DNA of 64,000 bases from Odontocerum albicorne. Taxonomy: Eukaryota; Arthropoda; Insecta; Trichoptera; Odontoceridae. Positions 48,801-61,529 of the stretch are shown piece by piece. The notes under the pieces were generated by a model. That model ran no database searches, was not told where the DNA came from, and was given only the letters and a program-made list of their open reading frames with translations. The stretch is taken from the NCBI GenBank assembly GCA_949825065.1, contig OX463842.1:34712480-34776479 (forward strand), written 5' to 3'. The translations under genes were made by a program, and so were the position numbers. How positions within the stretch are numbered: position 1 is the stretch's first letter; each line of letters begins with the position of its first letter.

Positions 48801-49450
48801 CTTGGATTCATGATAGTTTAAATTCAAATAGAAGAGTCGGTAAGATTTTGCACACATGATTTCATTCAATGTACTAATTTTTGTTGCGTGTTACATAAAA
48901 TGTTAAAAATATTCAATTAACCTTATCGTTTCGTACTGTAAATTGACATAATTAATGTGTAAAACTACTGTGATGTCTACATAGAGCTTTGATATGACAA
49001 ATTAAATGATAGTTTGCCCAAAATAATACCGCAACTTTTAAGACCACAATGAACCTCTTTTTCCAAAATTCCGATTTCTTTCTTGGCAGATGCAGGATTT
49101 GATATTTTTGGGTGAAGCATATCATACACATATTGAAGGTATTCAAGTGTTCTCACGTAATTCATCCAACTTGTGTTTCTCACTCTGTTCATCCAACTTG
49201 TGTCAGCAAAAAGCACTGGACCGAATGGGATTTCTTCTTCTATTCCTTGACTTTATCTCATACAAGGGGCAGACGTTTTATTATATTCGGGCACTGTCCA
49301 GTCTAGTGCAATTGTCATATTTGCATCTATGCGGCATGAATCAATTTATCTTATTTTTGCTTTACAGGCCAACACTCAATCCTGCGATAAATGAGGGCGT
49401 AGTTATCATTATGTGTATAATCTTGAGTCTCATTTAGAGCCTTCTGTCCC
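42870..49450. other. AT-rich intron, no supported gene
   Basis: Long unique-looking stretch of the 21.8-kb teneurin intron. Small GC-richer patches (43065-43145 and 44680-44790) have no recognisable coding content. A short imperfect tandem repeat of TATGTAAAGCAAATACATAG units lies at 47718-47825. Confidence 0.5.
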
Positions 49451-49454
49451 ACAA

Positions 49455-50172
49455 CATATAGGATTACTTTTTATTAAGGCGGCGTCTCTTATCAATGGTT
49501 CAGCACCGTCATGGCAATCTTTACTTTGCTGACTGCAAATCAAAATATCAGTTTAATCCACACAGGTGCCGAAACCATTCACGCAGGTATTTGAGATAAG
49601 TTATGAAGCGTCTTCCCTTTATCTCTTTTGTCATTTATTTATCTTTGCATGATCAGTTGAGTTATTCCGTATCCATGCCGTTTGCCTCTAGTTATGTAAC
49701 TGTTCATACTTGCAAGATATATGAAGTCTTGTCATTTAAATTGTGAGAAGATTACGCCAAATACATAAATTTGTGGCACCAACTGCTTCGTCGAGGCAAG
49801 GGAGGTGTGTGATAAAAAATTGCTTGAGAACTTCAAATTCTAGCGAGGGAGGGCAAAGCGTGATGTATTGATGTGGTCGAATGTGTGGATCGAAGTTTTG
49901 TTGGTGTGGACGTATCTAGGAATCGACAATTGTTTTCCAGCCATCAAAAAATATGTCACCAGCCCCAAACTTCCGTTCAATTAAAATGTTTGTGTATATT
50001 ATTAGTCACATCATATTCATCGTCTTTCAAGACGAACAGGGGCCAGCAACGTGCAAGCACTACGACATTTGTAACACGATCCATGCAAGACATTTTGAGG
50101 ATTGATCTGTATGTCCCCATCTCAAAAGATTCGACGCCAAGTAATTATTGTTGGTTCAGTGTCCACGTTTCC
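49455..50172 (-). pseudogene. LINE remnant, C-terminus of reverse-transcriptase ORF
   Basis: On the minus strand, pieces of the common non-LTR retrotransposon C-terminus are legible. FEMGTYRSILKMSCMDRVTN lies near 50130-50070 (the family usually has FEMWxxRRMLxISWxDRVTN). After a decayed middle come KGRRFITYLKYLREWFRHLC and SKVKIAMTV near 49610-49490, matching the usual R(R/N)xSWLxNLRxWF and SKVxIAMMIAN. Stops and frameshifts are frequent. It ends just upstream of the teneurin EGF6-7 exon's donor, within the intron. Confidence 0.65.
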
Positions 50173-50247
50173 ACTCTAATAATAAGATCAAGGATTGGTA
50201 TAGTATATAATTAAGAGTATATGAATGATAGGTGAGTGGGTACTTAC

Positions 50248-50433
50248 GCAGAGTGCAATGTTTCCCGTTCCAGCCCTGCGAGCAGACGCAGGTGCCGTTT
50301 TTACACTGGCCGTGGGTCGCGCAACGCGTGTCGCAGGCACGCTGCTCGCACCGCGCGCCTGCCCAGCCCGGCTCGCACTGGCAGCGGCCCAGAGCGCACA
50401 CCCCGTGGAGGCCGCACTCCAGTCCGCATGCCG
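50248..50433 (-). CDS. Ten-a: Teneurin exon: EGF-like repeats 6 and 7
   Basis: Minus-strand exon with a ttttttgacag acceptor and a CTGC|gtaagt donor (186 nt, phase 1 in and out). It encodes two complete six-Cys EGF repeats: [16 protein letters not shown] with [11 protein letters not shown], and [16 protein letters not shown] with [11 protein letters not shown]. These form part of the extracellular EGF stalk. The exon is strikingly GC-rich compared with the surrounding AT-rich intron. Its final carried C joins the CT of the next exon to give Pro (HCTLPGCEN), which confirms that the 21.8-kb intron that follows separates adjacent exons. A 1027-bp intron lies upstream. Confidence 0.92.
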
Positions 50434-51215
50434 CTGTCAAAAAACATCAAGTTAACTTTCTAACTCTGATGGTAATGAATAGGATAATAGTTGATTTATA
50501 TTTTATGAAGCCACCTTAATACAAATATCTCTCATACATTACTCACTTCATTGCCGCCTCAAACGTTCATGAGTTGTCAATAGTTCGAACCTTAAAGGAA
50601 TTTGATTCTAGAGTAGTCAATCAGCAACAGCAAATTCCATAAAGTAATTAATATCTAGTTTTATTAGTTATTTTAGGAAATAAATTTGTTTAACACCTCA
50701 GCATGTGTATACCACAATGAGTGATATCTATATTCCAGAATCTCTTATTCATACACTGGTACGTTACAGATTTACATTACTATATAGTTCATTTCAATCT
50801 ACGAGTATAAGTAAATGAGAAAATGTTGATAGTTCTGTTCATATAATACGAGTACCATAAAAGTTACATAATTGTATAAAAACACATTTGGTAATATTTA
50901 ACTTACATATCCACGCGCCATGATAAGCATGACCCTTTTACAAGTATGCTTTAAAAAAATTCTTCTTCTGTTTTTAAAAATATGATTCAATAGTGTGTTT
51001 CATTTTGATTGTATCTTTTATGACTATAATGTCGAGATTCCGAGTATGGTTCAAGGTGGACATGCAGATATGAAGTTTCTTAAACGAGATATATGTACAT
51101 CACTCACACAACATGCTAGTTTGTTCAAACATTAGACACATATACTCTGCGCAAGACCTGATGCAAATTATATGGCGATTTGTATAGCCTTCTTCAAGAA
51201 ACACATAGCATAATT

Positions 51216-51395
51216 AATTATTTTATTTTATTAATTTATATGACAAGTAACTGCATATGCCCACAGTTTAAGAAAAACAAGACAATAGGCAAAAAAACAG
51301 GTAATTTCAAGTGGAGAGTCCATTATATTGATCTAAGTTAGTTGCCTTTCATTTGTTGTGTCCCCAGTTTATACTAGGCTTTTGCCCCAGTTTAT
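51216..51395 (+). repeat. Dispersed repeat, second copy
   Basis: Partner of 41890-42056. Here CCCAGTTTATACTAGG is itself duplicated (51364 and 51386), apparently a local slip. It lies in the intron just downstream of the EGF4-5 exon. Confidence 0.7.
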
Positions 51396-51460
51396 ACTAG
51401 GAATCATTGATGTTCCAGACACGGAAACGGAATAAATGATAGTGTTGGAAAGCATTTTAC

Positions 51461-51670
51461 CTTGCGAGCAGTCACTTCCAGTCCAGTGTTTTTCGCAGAC
51501 GCACTTGCCGCTGTCCAGGTCGTAGGTGCCGTGTTGCGAGCAGCTCGGCAGGCACTTATAGACTTGTCGGTCCACCTCGGCGCAAGCCTCTCCGCGCCAG
51601 CCTGCTTTGCAGTAACACTTGCCGGCCACGCACGTGCCGTGCCCAGAGCACCCAGGCTCAGGGCAGTCCG
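51461..51670 (-). CDS. Ten-a: Teneurin exon: EGF-like repeats 4 and 5
   Basis: Internal coding exon of a teneurin, a type II transmembrane synaptic and axon-guidance adhesion protein. On the minus strand it lies between a ttgtccacag acceptor and a CAAG|gtaaaa donor, starts after one carried base and ends with one carried base (210 nt). It encodes two EGF modules. The first is a complete six-cysteine repeat (CSGHGTC, then [13 protein letters not shown]). The second ([18 protein letters not shown], then [11 protein letters not shown]) has Tyr where the third Cys should be, leaving an odd cysteine. That is the known teneurin EGF5 signature; EGF2 and EGF5 make the interchain disulfides of the dimer, so I number these EGF4 and EGF5. 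The joined codon with the next exon is GCG (Ala). No upstream exon is visible up to 64000. Family call very sure; paralogue (Ten-a over Ten-m) less so. Confidence 0.9.
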
Positions 51671-52117
51671 CTGTGGACAAAATATTCATTAATACATCAA
51701 ATATAAATATACTCGTATTTCTTAAAAGGGCTCAAAGACGACCAACAAGTGGCCTACTCTGCAACGAAGATGAAATCGTAGAGACTTGATTGAATGTTAA
51801 AATATCTTGAACAGTCATTATGATTCCTTAGAACTCTGCTCACAATTTTTTTTTAATCTAATCACACATTTGAGAGAACATCAGTTAAAACTTTTCAAAA
51901 CTAACTTCAACAATTATCTAAGAGAACATTGTTTTGCTAACAGTTGTGATATCTTGGAATAAATCTGCCCAAAAGTACAGTTAGTAATATGACATTGAAC
52001 CAGTATAAGAACCATCTAACCAAGTTACTACTCACAGACCCTGAAGTATTGTTTTTTTATAAGTTTTTTTTTCTTTGTTTATTCTTTGCTTTTTTATGAG
52101 CATATGACAGTTAAACT

Positions 52118-52916
<799 letters not shown>

Positions 52917-53116
52917 NNNNNNNNNNNNNNNNNNNNNNNNNNNNNNNNNNNNNNNNNNNNNNNNNNNNNNNNNNNNNNNNNNNNNNNNNNNNNNNNNNNN
53001 NNNNNNNNNNNNNNNNNNNNNNNNNNNNNNNNNNNNNNNNNNNNNNNNNNNNNNNNNNNNNNNNNNNNNNNNNNNNNNNNNNNNNNNNNNNNNNNNNNNN
53101 NNNNNNNNNNNNNNNN
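52917..53116. other. Assembly gap of 200 N
   Basis: Exactly 200 N bases, a conventional placeholder size, following the AT array. Missing sequence may be longer or shorter than shown. Confidence 0.99.
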
Positions 53117-54515
53117 CCTTTTTGTTTTGAGCCACCCCTCTTTCATATTTGATTTGTTTACGTGTCTTCTTTATTTTTTACGGATATCATACACATTGAA
53201 AATTAGCCCCTTTGTTTGAAAACCGCAAACAATGTATGAATTTATTTTACGTCAATCTAAACAAACTTTAAAGGGATTTTATTGATTCCATATTTTTTAA
53301 GAATTTAGTTAGCAGAAACACACTTTCTTTTAATATGAACTTTAAATTGAAAAAAATAAATAAACAAAAATAAAAATTACATGAAGTAAAATAATTTTAA
53401 TTTAAATTTGAGTTGTTCAATGAGCAATCAAAATTATTCGAATACTTAATTTTATAGACATTACTTAATTATCGTTAAGAGATGAAACAACGTTGTAATA
53501 TAATTGAATACACATTAAAATGATGTTAAATCTGCCATAAACCTTACTACAAGACAAAGTTACATTTCTTCGAGTAGATATTTTTTTGATATTTTTGATA
53601 TTTATACTGTTTTTCTTTGTACGAGTATGATGATATAAACATATAACATGATGAAACATAACTACATTCGGTAATATTCTTTGACATTATCCTGAAGTTG
53701 ATGTCTGCAACGCCTTCGAAACGTTAACCATCTCACAAACCACAACTCAACTCAATACGGCAACAACTTCGAAAAACATTTTAAATTAGTTTATAATTTT
53801 TTGTGGCAAGTAAAATTTATTGTGAACTATTGATTATTTTTGTAACATTTGGAATATATTATGTTACCAAAAGTTTCAAAATAACCATTTTATAACCACT
53901 GATTAAGAGCTATGAAATCACGATCAAACGATTAGAAGCAGAAACGGTTTTATTATTTCTAGAATCAGACAAATTATATCCATTGTCTGAATCAAAGAAA
54001 AGTTTGTTTCAGACATCATTGATGGAATGGCAACTTATTTATTTCTAATTTTGCGGAAAATATTAAGTCTTTTCAATTTGTTGCTTATGGCTTCTTATTA
54101 GTGGCTTAATTAAGTATGAACATGTAAGTTAGTTAAAAAACAATTTTATAAAAAAGACTAACTGAACATTTCAACTTTCTCAGATAAATAAACAGTCATT
54201 GTTACTTTTATGGAAGCAAATTTTTCAAGGAGGTAAAAAGGAATCATAAACGTGCCAACTAATACGAAGTTCATTTAACCAAAAAATATGTGTGAATTTG
54301 TCTTTATTCTTGTATTTTATGTTCGCATAGCGGTAACTTTTATTCCTTCTTGATAAATAATACTAATAAATTCAATGGCAATATTTTATTAATTGAAGTG
54401 TAATACAAGTATTAGATGACTAACTTATACAGGCGGGAGGCGGAACCATACAACAACCGTTTCCATGATGGATTTTTTTGTTATCAAGCTCAGTCAGACA
54501 ATTTTTTTTCAATAT
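53117..54515. other. AT-rich sequence, nothing recognised
   Basis: Upstream intron of the teneurin gene. Only short open frames without recognisable features. Confidence 0.55.
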
Positions 54516-54519
54516 TTTT

Positions 54520-54745
54520 CGAATTCACTATGACTACATGTATACACTCATACTATCCAGTCGTGTTCCTTACGGGGTAGGCAGAGATAACAGATATCCA
54601 ATGTTTTCTATCCTAGCAAACCACTTTCGCCTCATCCATATTCATATATCTCGTCACGTATAATCTTTTATTATTCATACTACTCACTTTACCTTCTATA
54701 AAAATTTTGCTCATTTGGTCCAGCTACGTTTTCCTCGGTCTACCT
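54520..54745 (-). repeat. LINE 3'-end fragment
   Basis: Minus strand encodes a degraded GRxRKxxLDQM-like block, TRYMNMDEAKVVC, a stop, then DRKHWISVISAYPVRN. It ends in the family terminus with CTGCCTACCCCGTAAGGAAC. Same family as 34105-34910 and 59640-59860. Confidence 0.7.
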
Positions 54746-55493
54746 CATTATGACTGAGAATAAAAACAATACTAAAATTTAATTTTTGTATGTACCGGTT
54801 CACTGTGTCACCTACACAAATTGCTAAATTCACGCCATAGCATGGATGACAAGTTTTTTTTCGTTCTTTTTTTTTGTTTTGAGTTTCACTGTTATCTGAT
54901 TTATATGCACAATAAATATATTATGTATCAAACTTTAGTAATTCGAACTAAAATATACGAGTCTGAATAAAATTATTGAAGTAGACTCAATGCATGATAG
55001 CTTTATATAAAAAGAAAAAAAGTAGTTTATTTCCCTCTTCTCTCAAAGCTCTGTTCTCCCCCTAAAACGCATTAGTTGAATGGGCACGGATTTGAACCTT
55101 CGAGCCTCGGGGCTGAAGATTGAGAGTAGATGGAATTTAAAATCGTTCACTGCATTATTAGTCATACTACGAGTATACCTACACCCCAAGCTGTACTCAT
55201 ATTTTGTCCCTTTTTTTTTCGTACCAATCCATATTCAAGGGATTTCAAATTGAAAATAATATATTTCCACATTAGAATGCGTATTTAAATCATTCAAAAT
55301 ATTAAAATAATAAAACCTAAGATTTGATGATATATGAAATTGTTCATTAAATTTTTAGCAAATATAATATGAAATATAATACAATTATTTTTTCAATGAT
55401 ACACAAGTAAGAAAATTAAGGTATTTTTACGCTATGCCTATATTTTGATGTTATTTTTGAGTGAAAACATGTTATATGTTTCTTGAATTTAAT

Positions 55494-55720
55494 ACCGACC
55501 TCTGTAAACATGGTGGTAAGATGTCTGTCTTCCAGTCCCGGGTTCATTTTCAGTCGAAACCCAGATTATTTTAAAAAATTGTATAGTTTGGTTTTCACTT
55601 AATGCCCCTTTAACGTATTTCTACTTGGTTGAAAGGGATTGCCGTATGAAAGTAAGCCCGCTATATTATACTGTATATATAGAAAATGTAATACATTATA
55701 AAATAGTACAATACAGTACA
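55494..55720 (+). repeat. tRNA-derived SINE copy
   Basis: Head ACCGACCTCTGTAAACATGG, B box CGGGTTCATTTTC, body TTTTCACTTAATGCCCCTTT, core TTGGTTGAAAGGGATTGCCG, and a tail of ATACAGTACAGT units. Confidence 0.75.
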
Positions 55721-55729
55721 GTAAATTTA

Positions 55730-58700
55730 TTTTTGTTACATATATTCTCCTTTAGTGCGCTAAAAATTTTCTTATCATTAAATAAAATTGGATAAGGGAA
55801 TTCTAAAAATAATTGGCAAGATGTTATTGTTATAAAAGTTTTTAATAGAATAAAAAATAAAGAATCGAATTGTTCCATATTATACTATTGATTCACTTAA
55901 TTAATTAATTTAGGATAAATTGAAACTTTTTTTACTTTATTCATAAATCAACAAATGAGCGGAAATATCTATTTTTGATTTGTGAATGCGTCCTCAGTAC
56001 CGAGAGATTTATTTACTTTGTACGAAGCCCCCTTCATCATTCTGTATTTGTCAATTTGTGACATCGAATGTTTGGCCATATTCTGGATTTGACGGCGAAA
56101 TATTTACTCGTTTCTATACGACTAAGCACAATCAAAAGTTTTTTGTTAATATACGGAAGAGGGTTTGAATATTTCATAAAAAATGAGGTTTTACGGTATT
56201 CATTTTATGGTTTCAACTCAGTAATCTTAAAGATGCACATTTCTTACGATTCATTAAAATACTGAAAACACTGATAGTATACGTGATAAAATTTCGATTG
56301 AATGGTAAAAAGGGATAAATATTAACGGCGACAAAAACTAATTGTATTGAAGCAAGTGTAGAATTTGTATTGAAGCAAGTGTAGAATTTATATGAAATAA
56401 AGGTTTTATTTTATTTATTTAATTTTTAAGATTTGAAATATTTTCAAAATGAAATAAATATACGGCATAATTTATTAAAGCAATTGATTAACCTTCCCCC
56501 AAGTATTTTTTTTTTCCCTTTGTTGAAAACTTTATAATTTATATAATCTTTGAATAAGTCATTTTTTACATTTTATTCACCACAATTTATCAATATTCAC
56601 CACCAGATTTAAATATAATCGTCTGTCTTCTTCCGTTTAAAAATGTATTTTAGGTGTTTATTACAAAATGTATGATTAATTTTTAGGGTAAAAATACATT
56701 TTAGCTTAAAAAAATTAAAATTGTTTCTGAGAAATATATTTTTTATGAATTTCCTTTAACTTTAATTTTGTTGAAGATTAAAAATAATTAATATTTGCTA
56801 TACGAAAGTTACTGTTATTTTTTCATATGTTGGCACTATTTTTATACTAAGATAATTTGTTCGATTACTATTAAAACCAAAAATGCAATAACAAGAAAGC
56901 GAACATATTAAATGTGATTTTTAACGAACATATTATGATAAATGTGATGAACACCTTTAGGCTATTTAAAGTTTAAACTCACTAAAAAAAGATTTGTTTT
57001 AATCATATTTTTTTATTTGAATGATAAATATATGAACATGAATTGAAATCGATCAACGAAATGAAGTAAAAGAGTGTAAGGAATTTTAAGTAAGTACATT
57101 TGCTAAAAAAATTATACAATATTTCATACAATTTATTTTCTGGTCTGGAGAATAACATTCAAGAAATATGTTTTTTTTTTAAATAAAATATTGTGTTAAT
57201 ATGTACGCACAGAACTTCTATTTTAAAATTATTGGAGACGGTTTTTTTACATTTTTTTGTTGATAAAATATTAATATGAAAAGCTTAGTTGTAACACTAT
57301 GACTTAATTATATTTTTAACACACAGCTTGCAAATTGACAGGAATAGGATTTTTATTTCAAAAGGAATGGATTATTTTTTTTGTGATCCTAAAAAATATA
57401 TTAAATGAATAAATTTCTACGATACACACATAATAGGCGTTCCCTCCTCTAGAATGACGACATGACTTCAATCTGTCGTGCATTATTACATCGGATGGGT
57501 TAGAACTACCTTAATACAAAAGGCCCACGGGGGTTTTGTCATTTAAACTTGTTCGTACCCGAGGAGGAGAAAAAGTTGGATAAATGGGGAGGCCCTATTA
57601 TTTAATTTAGTCGGATGCGCGTATATTGCATAACTAATAGTCGTTTGTGCAAAATGTGACTAGCGAAAAATAAATATAATACTTATAATAATAGCAACCC
57701 TTCCGTTGGACGAGTGGTAAGAATGTTAATTAAATATTCATGACAGTTCACTTGTATGATAACTTGCGGGCTTATTCGCTTTAATTATGGCAGCACACTT
57801 CCATTATAAGATTTGAAAAAATGTCCAGCATGACCGACAAATATTTCTGACTGTTGCGTGACAATAGGAAAATATTTAATTATGGCGCTTTAATGGGTGT
57901 CAAAATGTTAATTCATAGTTTAAATTCAATTGAAATATCATTTCAGAATCACCATTGTTTTATACAAATGGAAATATATTATGGAATATTTTTATACGAG
58001 TACATTTCAACTCTGGTACAAATTTTCATGTTTTCAATCGGACATATACATTAATTTCATAACTGTTTTGTGTCCAGTTTTAAACGTAGGCCTATCTTTT
58101 TGACTTCCGAAATCTTTCACTTTGAGTGTTTTCCTTTCAATTTCTATCAGTTCGTTTTCAACATTTATCAGTTAGTATGAAAATCATCGAATAACGAATA
58201 ATAAAAATAGAAGTTTAGCGTATAACTTCAATTATATGTGAATTTAAAAGTTTCAAATTCAATAATTCATAACAAAAAATGTCATTTAATTGACATTTGA
58301 TTCTTTTTTGGTATAACAAAAACACTTGAATAATTTCACTCATAGGGAAAACTGTGATTTTCTTTCGAATGTAGTATGAGAACAATTGATACGTTTAAAA
58401 TTATAAATATTTTCGTGTTAGCATAATATTTTTTTTATCTCAGATCGAAAGTTGATTTTTGTATATGATTCAAGTCCAAAAAAAATTCAAGCGCAACAAA
58501 CGCTTTTGTCTTTACAGCGCGACAGTCAAAACAAGCACGACAATTTGACACGAAGCTGTCTTCGCATTAATTGAAACAAATGTGAATCCATTGTCGGATG
58601 AGCTTCATCACACTCCTATCTGTGTTCCGTATCCGTTAATGTAATTGGATATTTAAAAGCTAGAAAGATCCAACCAACAAAACGCATTTCCATACCATTT

Positions 58701-58840
58701 TAGACCGGTATTTTTGGTCATAATCGGAAACTGAACCCAAAACTTGACAAGTGTTCTAACACAAGGTTACGGAAGTATTTTTATAAATTTGTACTTGTAG
58801 TAGCTGACGTCTTTTTCAATCAAACATTTCTAACAGGTTA
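55730..58840. other. AT-rich sequence, nothing recognised
   Basis: A 23-bp unit (GTATTGAAGCAAGTGTAGAA) is duplicated at 56344-56389. A GC-richer patch at 57430-57620 is unexplained. No supported gene. Confidence 0.5.
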
Positions 58841-59254
58841 AATATGGGTTGGATCTTTTTTGCATACATATTTGTATGTCCTATTGCAGCATCAGATGAT
58901 GCTGTAAAAGGAGGGAGTCGAGTGTCACCGAGTTGTGTGAACAAAAACACAATACTTTATCATTTCTACTCTCTGTCATCGATCATTATGAATGCTATTG
59001 AAAATGTGTGGAATGCAGCAGCGGATTGGTACTGAAAAATTTACTCTAGATTATTGTTCAACATATTACATGAACATTTGTGAGAAATATATGGGTATAC
59101 GCTTTTATTTAAATTATTGAATATTTTTTTCTTCTACAAATTGAACTGTCAGTATATAAAAAAATACTATAATCTTCCATAACAGCTATTATATTATATC
59201 GAATTACACTTTATTTTTATACATTACAAACAAACGTATTTATTGCTATGTATT

Positions 59255-59410
59255 AATCTTTTCCAACCAATCAGAAATTTGCTTAATAGCTCTGAAGAGA
59301 AAAAATGCCTGTAAAATTTTCTTAAAGAAATCTGGGTTCCAACGGGAATCGAACCCGAAAGTCCTGGACTGAAGATTGGCGTTTTATCAACGGTGCCACG
59401 AAGGTCATTA
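59255..59410 (-). repeat. tRNA-derived SINE copy, minus strand
   Basis: Reading the minus strand: ATGACCTTCGTGGCACCGTT (A-box region), CTGGGTTCCAACGGGAATCG in plus orientation (B box GGGTTCGATTCCCG on the minus strand), then a shortened body and the 3' core GATTGGTTGGAAAAGATTAA. This copy has the best-preserved B box. Confidence 0.8.
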
Positions 59411-59639
59411 TTTTAGATACGAGTATAATAGAAAGATTAAAAAACAATAAAGCCAAAGATTCTTCAATAAAATAATCAAATCCTCCAAGTTAGTGGGATT
59501 TTTGTATACATTTTATACTTATAATATTAAATAAATTTAAAAAAAGGTATTTTTCATTCACTAAACCATTACACTTTTTTTTTCTTTTTTTCTACGAGTA
59601 TAAAGTCAAAAGTTATGTACAAAATCACAAACATGTCAA

Positions 59640-59865
59640 TGTGAGAGAAAGGCGTGGTGAAGAAAGAATAATTAAAGTATGGTTAGATCAAGTGAATGAT
59701 AGTTCGAATGAAGGAAACGAATGAAGTCATAGAAATTGTATGAGTAAGTGTATTAATGTAGAATAATTCAATAATGTGTATCGAGATAGGAAATATTGTC
59801 ACTCTATCCTCATTGCCTACCCCAACTGGGAAATGGCATGATGGTATGTATGTACGTGTAAAAAA
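59640..59865 (+). repeat. LINE 3'-end fragment
   Basis: Begins GAGAGAAAGGCGTGGTGAAG (GRRG-type codons) and continues through a WLDQVND-like segment. It ends CCTACCCCAACTGGGAAATG and GCATGATGGTATGTATGTAC, the terminus also seen at 34870-34910. Confidence 0.75.
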
Positions 59866-60384
59866 TCTTTAACATTATTGAGACCTTCAGACTCATTGTA
59901 TTACGAGTATATGTACCAGAAGTAATCGAATGTATTCCTTCCGTACACTAAATTTTACAAATCATACGATAGTGAATTATCTTTGGTGACAGTTTCTTCA
60001 TTGTCGCTACATGATATGTAAAGGAAATCTTCATTTAATTTACACACCCGAGTCCAAGTAAAGAGAATACTCGTAACGGTACAAGCGAACAAGTCTCATA
60101 GAGAAGCAGACATTTATTAATTGTGACAAACAGAGACTCTTATATTATATAATATTTTATCATATTCTATCTTCGCGTGGAATCTTCGCTTCATTGTGTC
60201 GTCTCTTGTCGTCTGCAGTTACTTCTAGTTCACTTCAACTTCGTCCAGTTGTCTCAGCGCAGTAATGATACTTGGTTATTTTTTCGAAAGATAACTATTA
60301 AATGATGTTAACTTATCGCGTTGTTTTAAATAAAGATTCGTATATTCTATTTTGTGTTTATTTTTATACGGTTAAAAAAACATA

Positions 60385-60670
60385 TGATCGCGTGAAAAGA
60401 GGCAAGGTATGAAAAATACTGAATGAATATGGTATAAAATGTAAATTAATATATGGTATTGCGTCATTATACGCTGAAAGTTGAGCTCGTATTAGAGTGA
60501 ACGTTGCCTTGACTGAATGATTAAATATTCAAAAAGCGTAAAGCAAGGTTGCCGTATATTACCCTTGGTGTTTTAATGTTTATATAGATTCAAGTGTGAA
60601 GAAACTACAGAGGTCAATGGGGCACACAAATATCGAACACTAATGTATACGGATTACAGTAAGGAAAATT
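60385..60670 (+). pseudogene. LINE reverse-transcriptase fragment
   Basis: Plus strand, interrupted by stops: TYDRVKRGKV, KILNEYGIKCKLIYGIASLY, AES, ARIRVNVALTE, then a degraded KxGVxQGCVLSPLxFNxYID block (FNVYIDS legible). These are the RT palm motifs upstream of YADD. It is probably the same family as the 34-kb copy, which holds the downstream half. Confidence 0.7.
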
Positions 60671-60869
60671 GACCAATGAAATCACTAATCTTATTTGTGC
60701 TTGACAAAGACAATTCAAAGCCTTATGATGAACGTAACATTAGTAAAATTATTATTATCAATATAATAGTTTCCACAGACTTTCAAATTGAACATTGTGA
60801 TACTTGATTAGCAGACCCGATGTCATGGTTTGTATTTCTATAAAGACGACTAGTTTCAGTTAAACGTAC

Positions 60870-61112
60870 ATATAGTATAACATATCCCATCATGCCGTTT
60901 CACTGTTGGGATATGGAAACAAATGTATAGGGCCAGAAATTTATTTAGTAATATACTCGTACATACGTCTTTAGTATTCATCTACATTCATAAACCTTTT
61001 ACATGTATTTTTATGTTTAATTCTTTCAAAATATCATTCACTTGACCATTCATACATTCAATCACATACTTTCTTTGTCTTCTTTGACCATAAATTAACT
61101 TATATTTGTACT
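60870..61112 (-). repeat. LINE 3'-end fragment, minus strand
   Basis: Minus strand: WSKKTKKV, YFERIKHKNTCKRFMNVDEY, then a terminus with CCCAACAGTGAAACGGCATG. It faces the plus-strand RT fragment at 60385-60670, so the two pieces are in opposite orientation. Confidence 0.65.
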
Positions 61113-61181
61113 TATTTTATCAGCTTTTCAGCAAAACTCTATTTTATTATTTAATTTACTTAAAGTGGAATAAAACAGTAT

Positions 61182-61529
61182 ATGTTTAGTAAAGATACTG
61201 TCAAATCAAATGGTAATCAGGAAAAATTAAGTAAGGAAGTTTATAGAGTCAATCCATCCCCTGGTGAAGTGTTGTCGACTGCCGGCCCAACAAGAGCTGA
61301 TGAGCAGTATTCTGTTGACGGGAGCCGGGAGTACGAGCTCCCAATCAGTGGCTATTGTCAGCCTGCGGAGGTTATTATGGAAATGAGTGGCACACACCAC
61401 ACTCTACACTTCGTCTCTACCCTGCCCTGCCCTGCCAATGTTTCTGATTCCTCCCCACCAACTCTCTACGGTTGTGCGAATCATATTATTTTGCAATCTC
61501 ATACCAGGGGGTACGTGCATAGGTTATGA
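61182..61529 (+). other. Open frame of 115 codons, function unknown
   Basis: A GC-richer open frame starting MFSKDTVKSNGNQEKLSKEV, with no domain I recognise, no signal peptide and no flanking splice signals that convince me. It may be chance, an old transposon piece or an unrecognised exon on the strand opposite the teneurin. I do not claim a gene. Confidence 0.2.

Noticed and set aside
50225..50519. Plus-strand open frames over the EGF exon, Ala/Arg-rich
   Set aside because: Shadows of the minus-strand EGF6-7 exon; the correct frame has the Cys pattern and splice sites.
59335..59410. Possible minus-strand tRNA because of an excellent B box
   Set aside because: Continuous with SINE body and 3' core; it is the SINE head.
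60060..60370. Possible solo LTR (composition, polyadenylation-like AATAAAGATTCG near the end)
   Set aside because: No TG...CA termini, TSD or second copy could be established.
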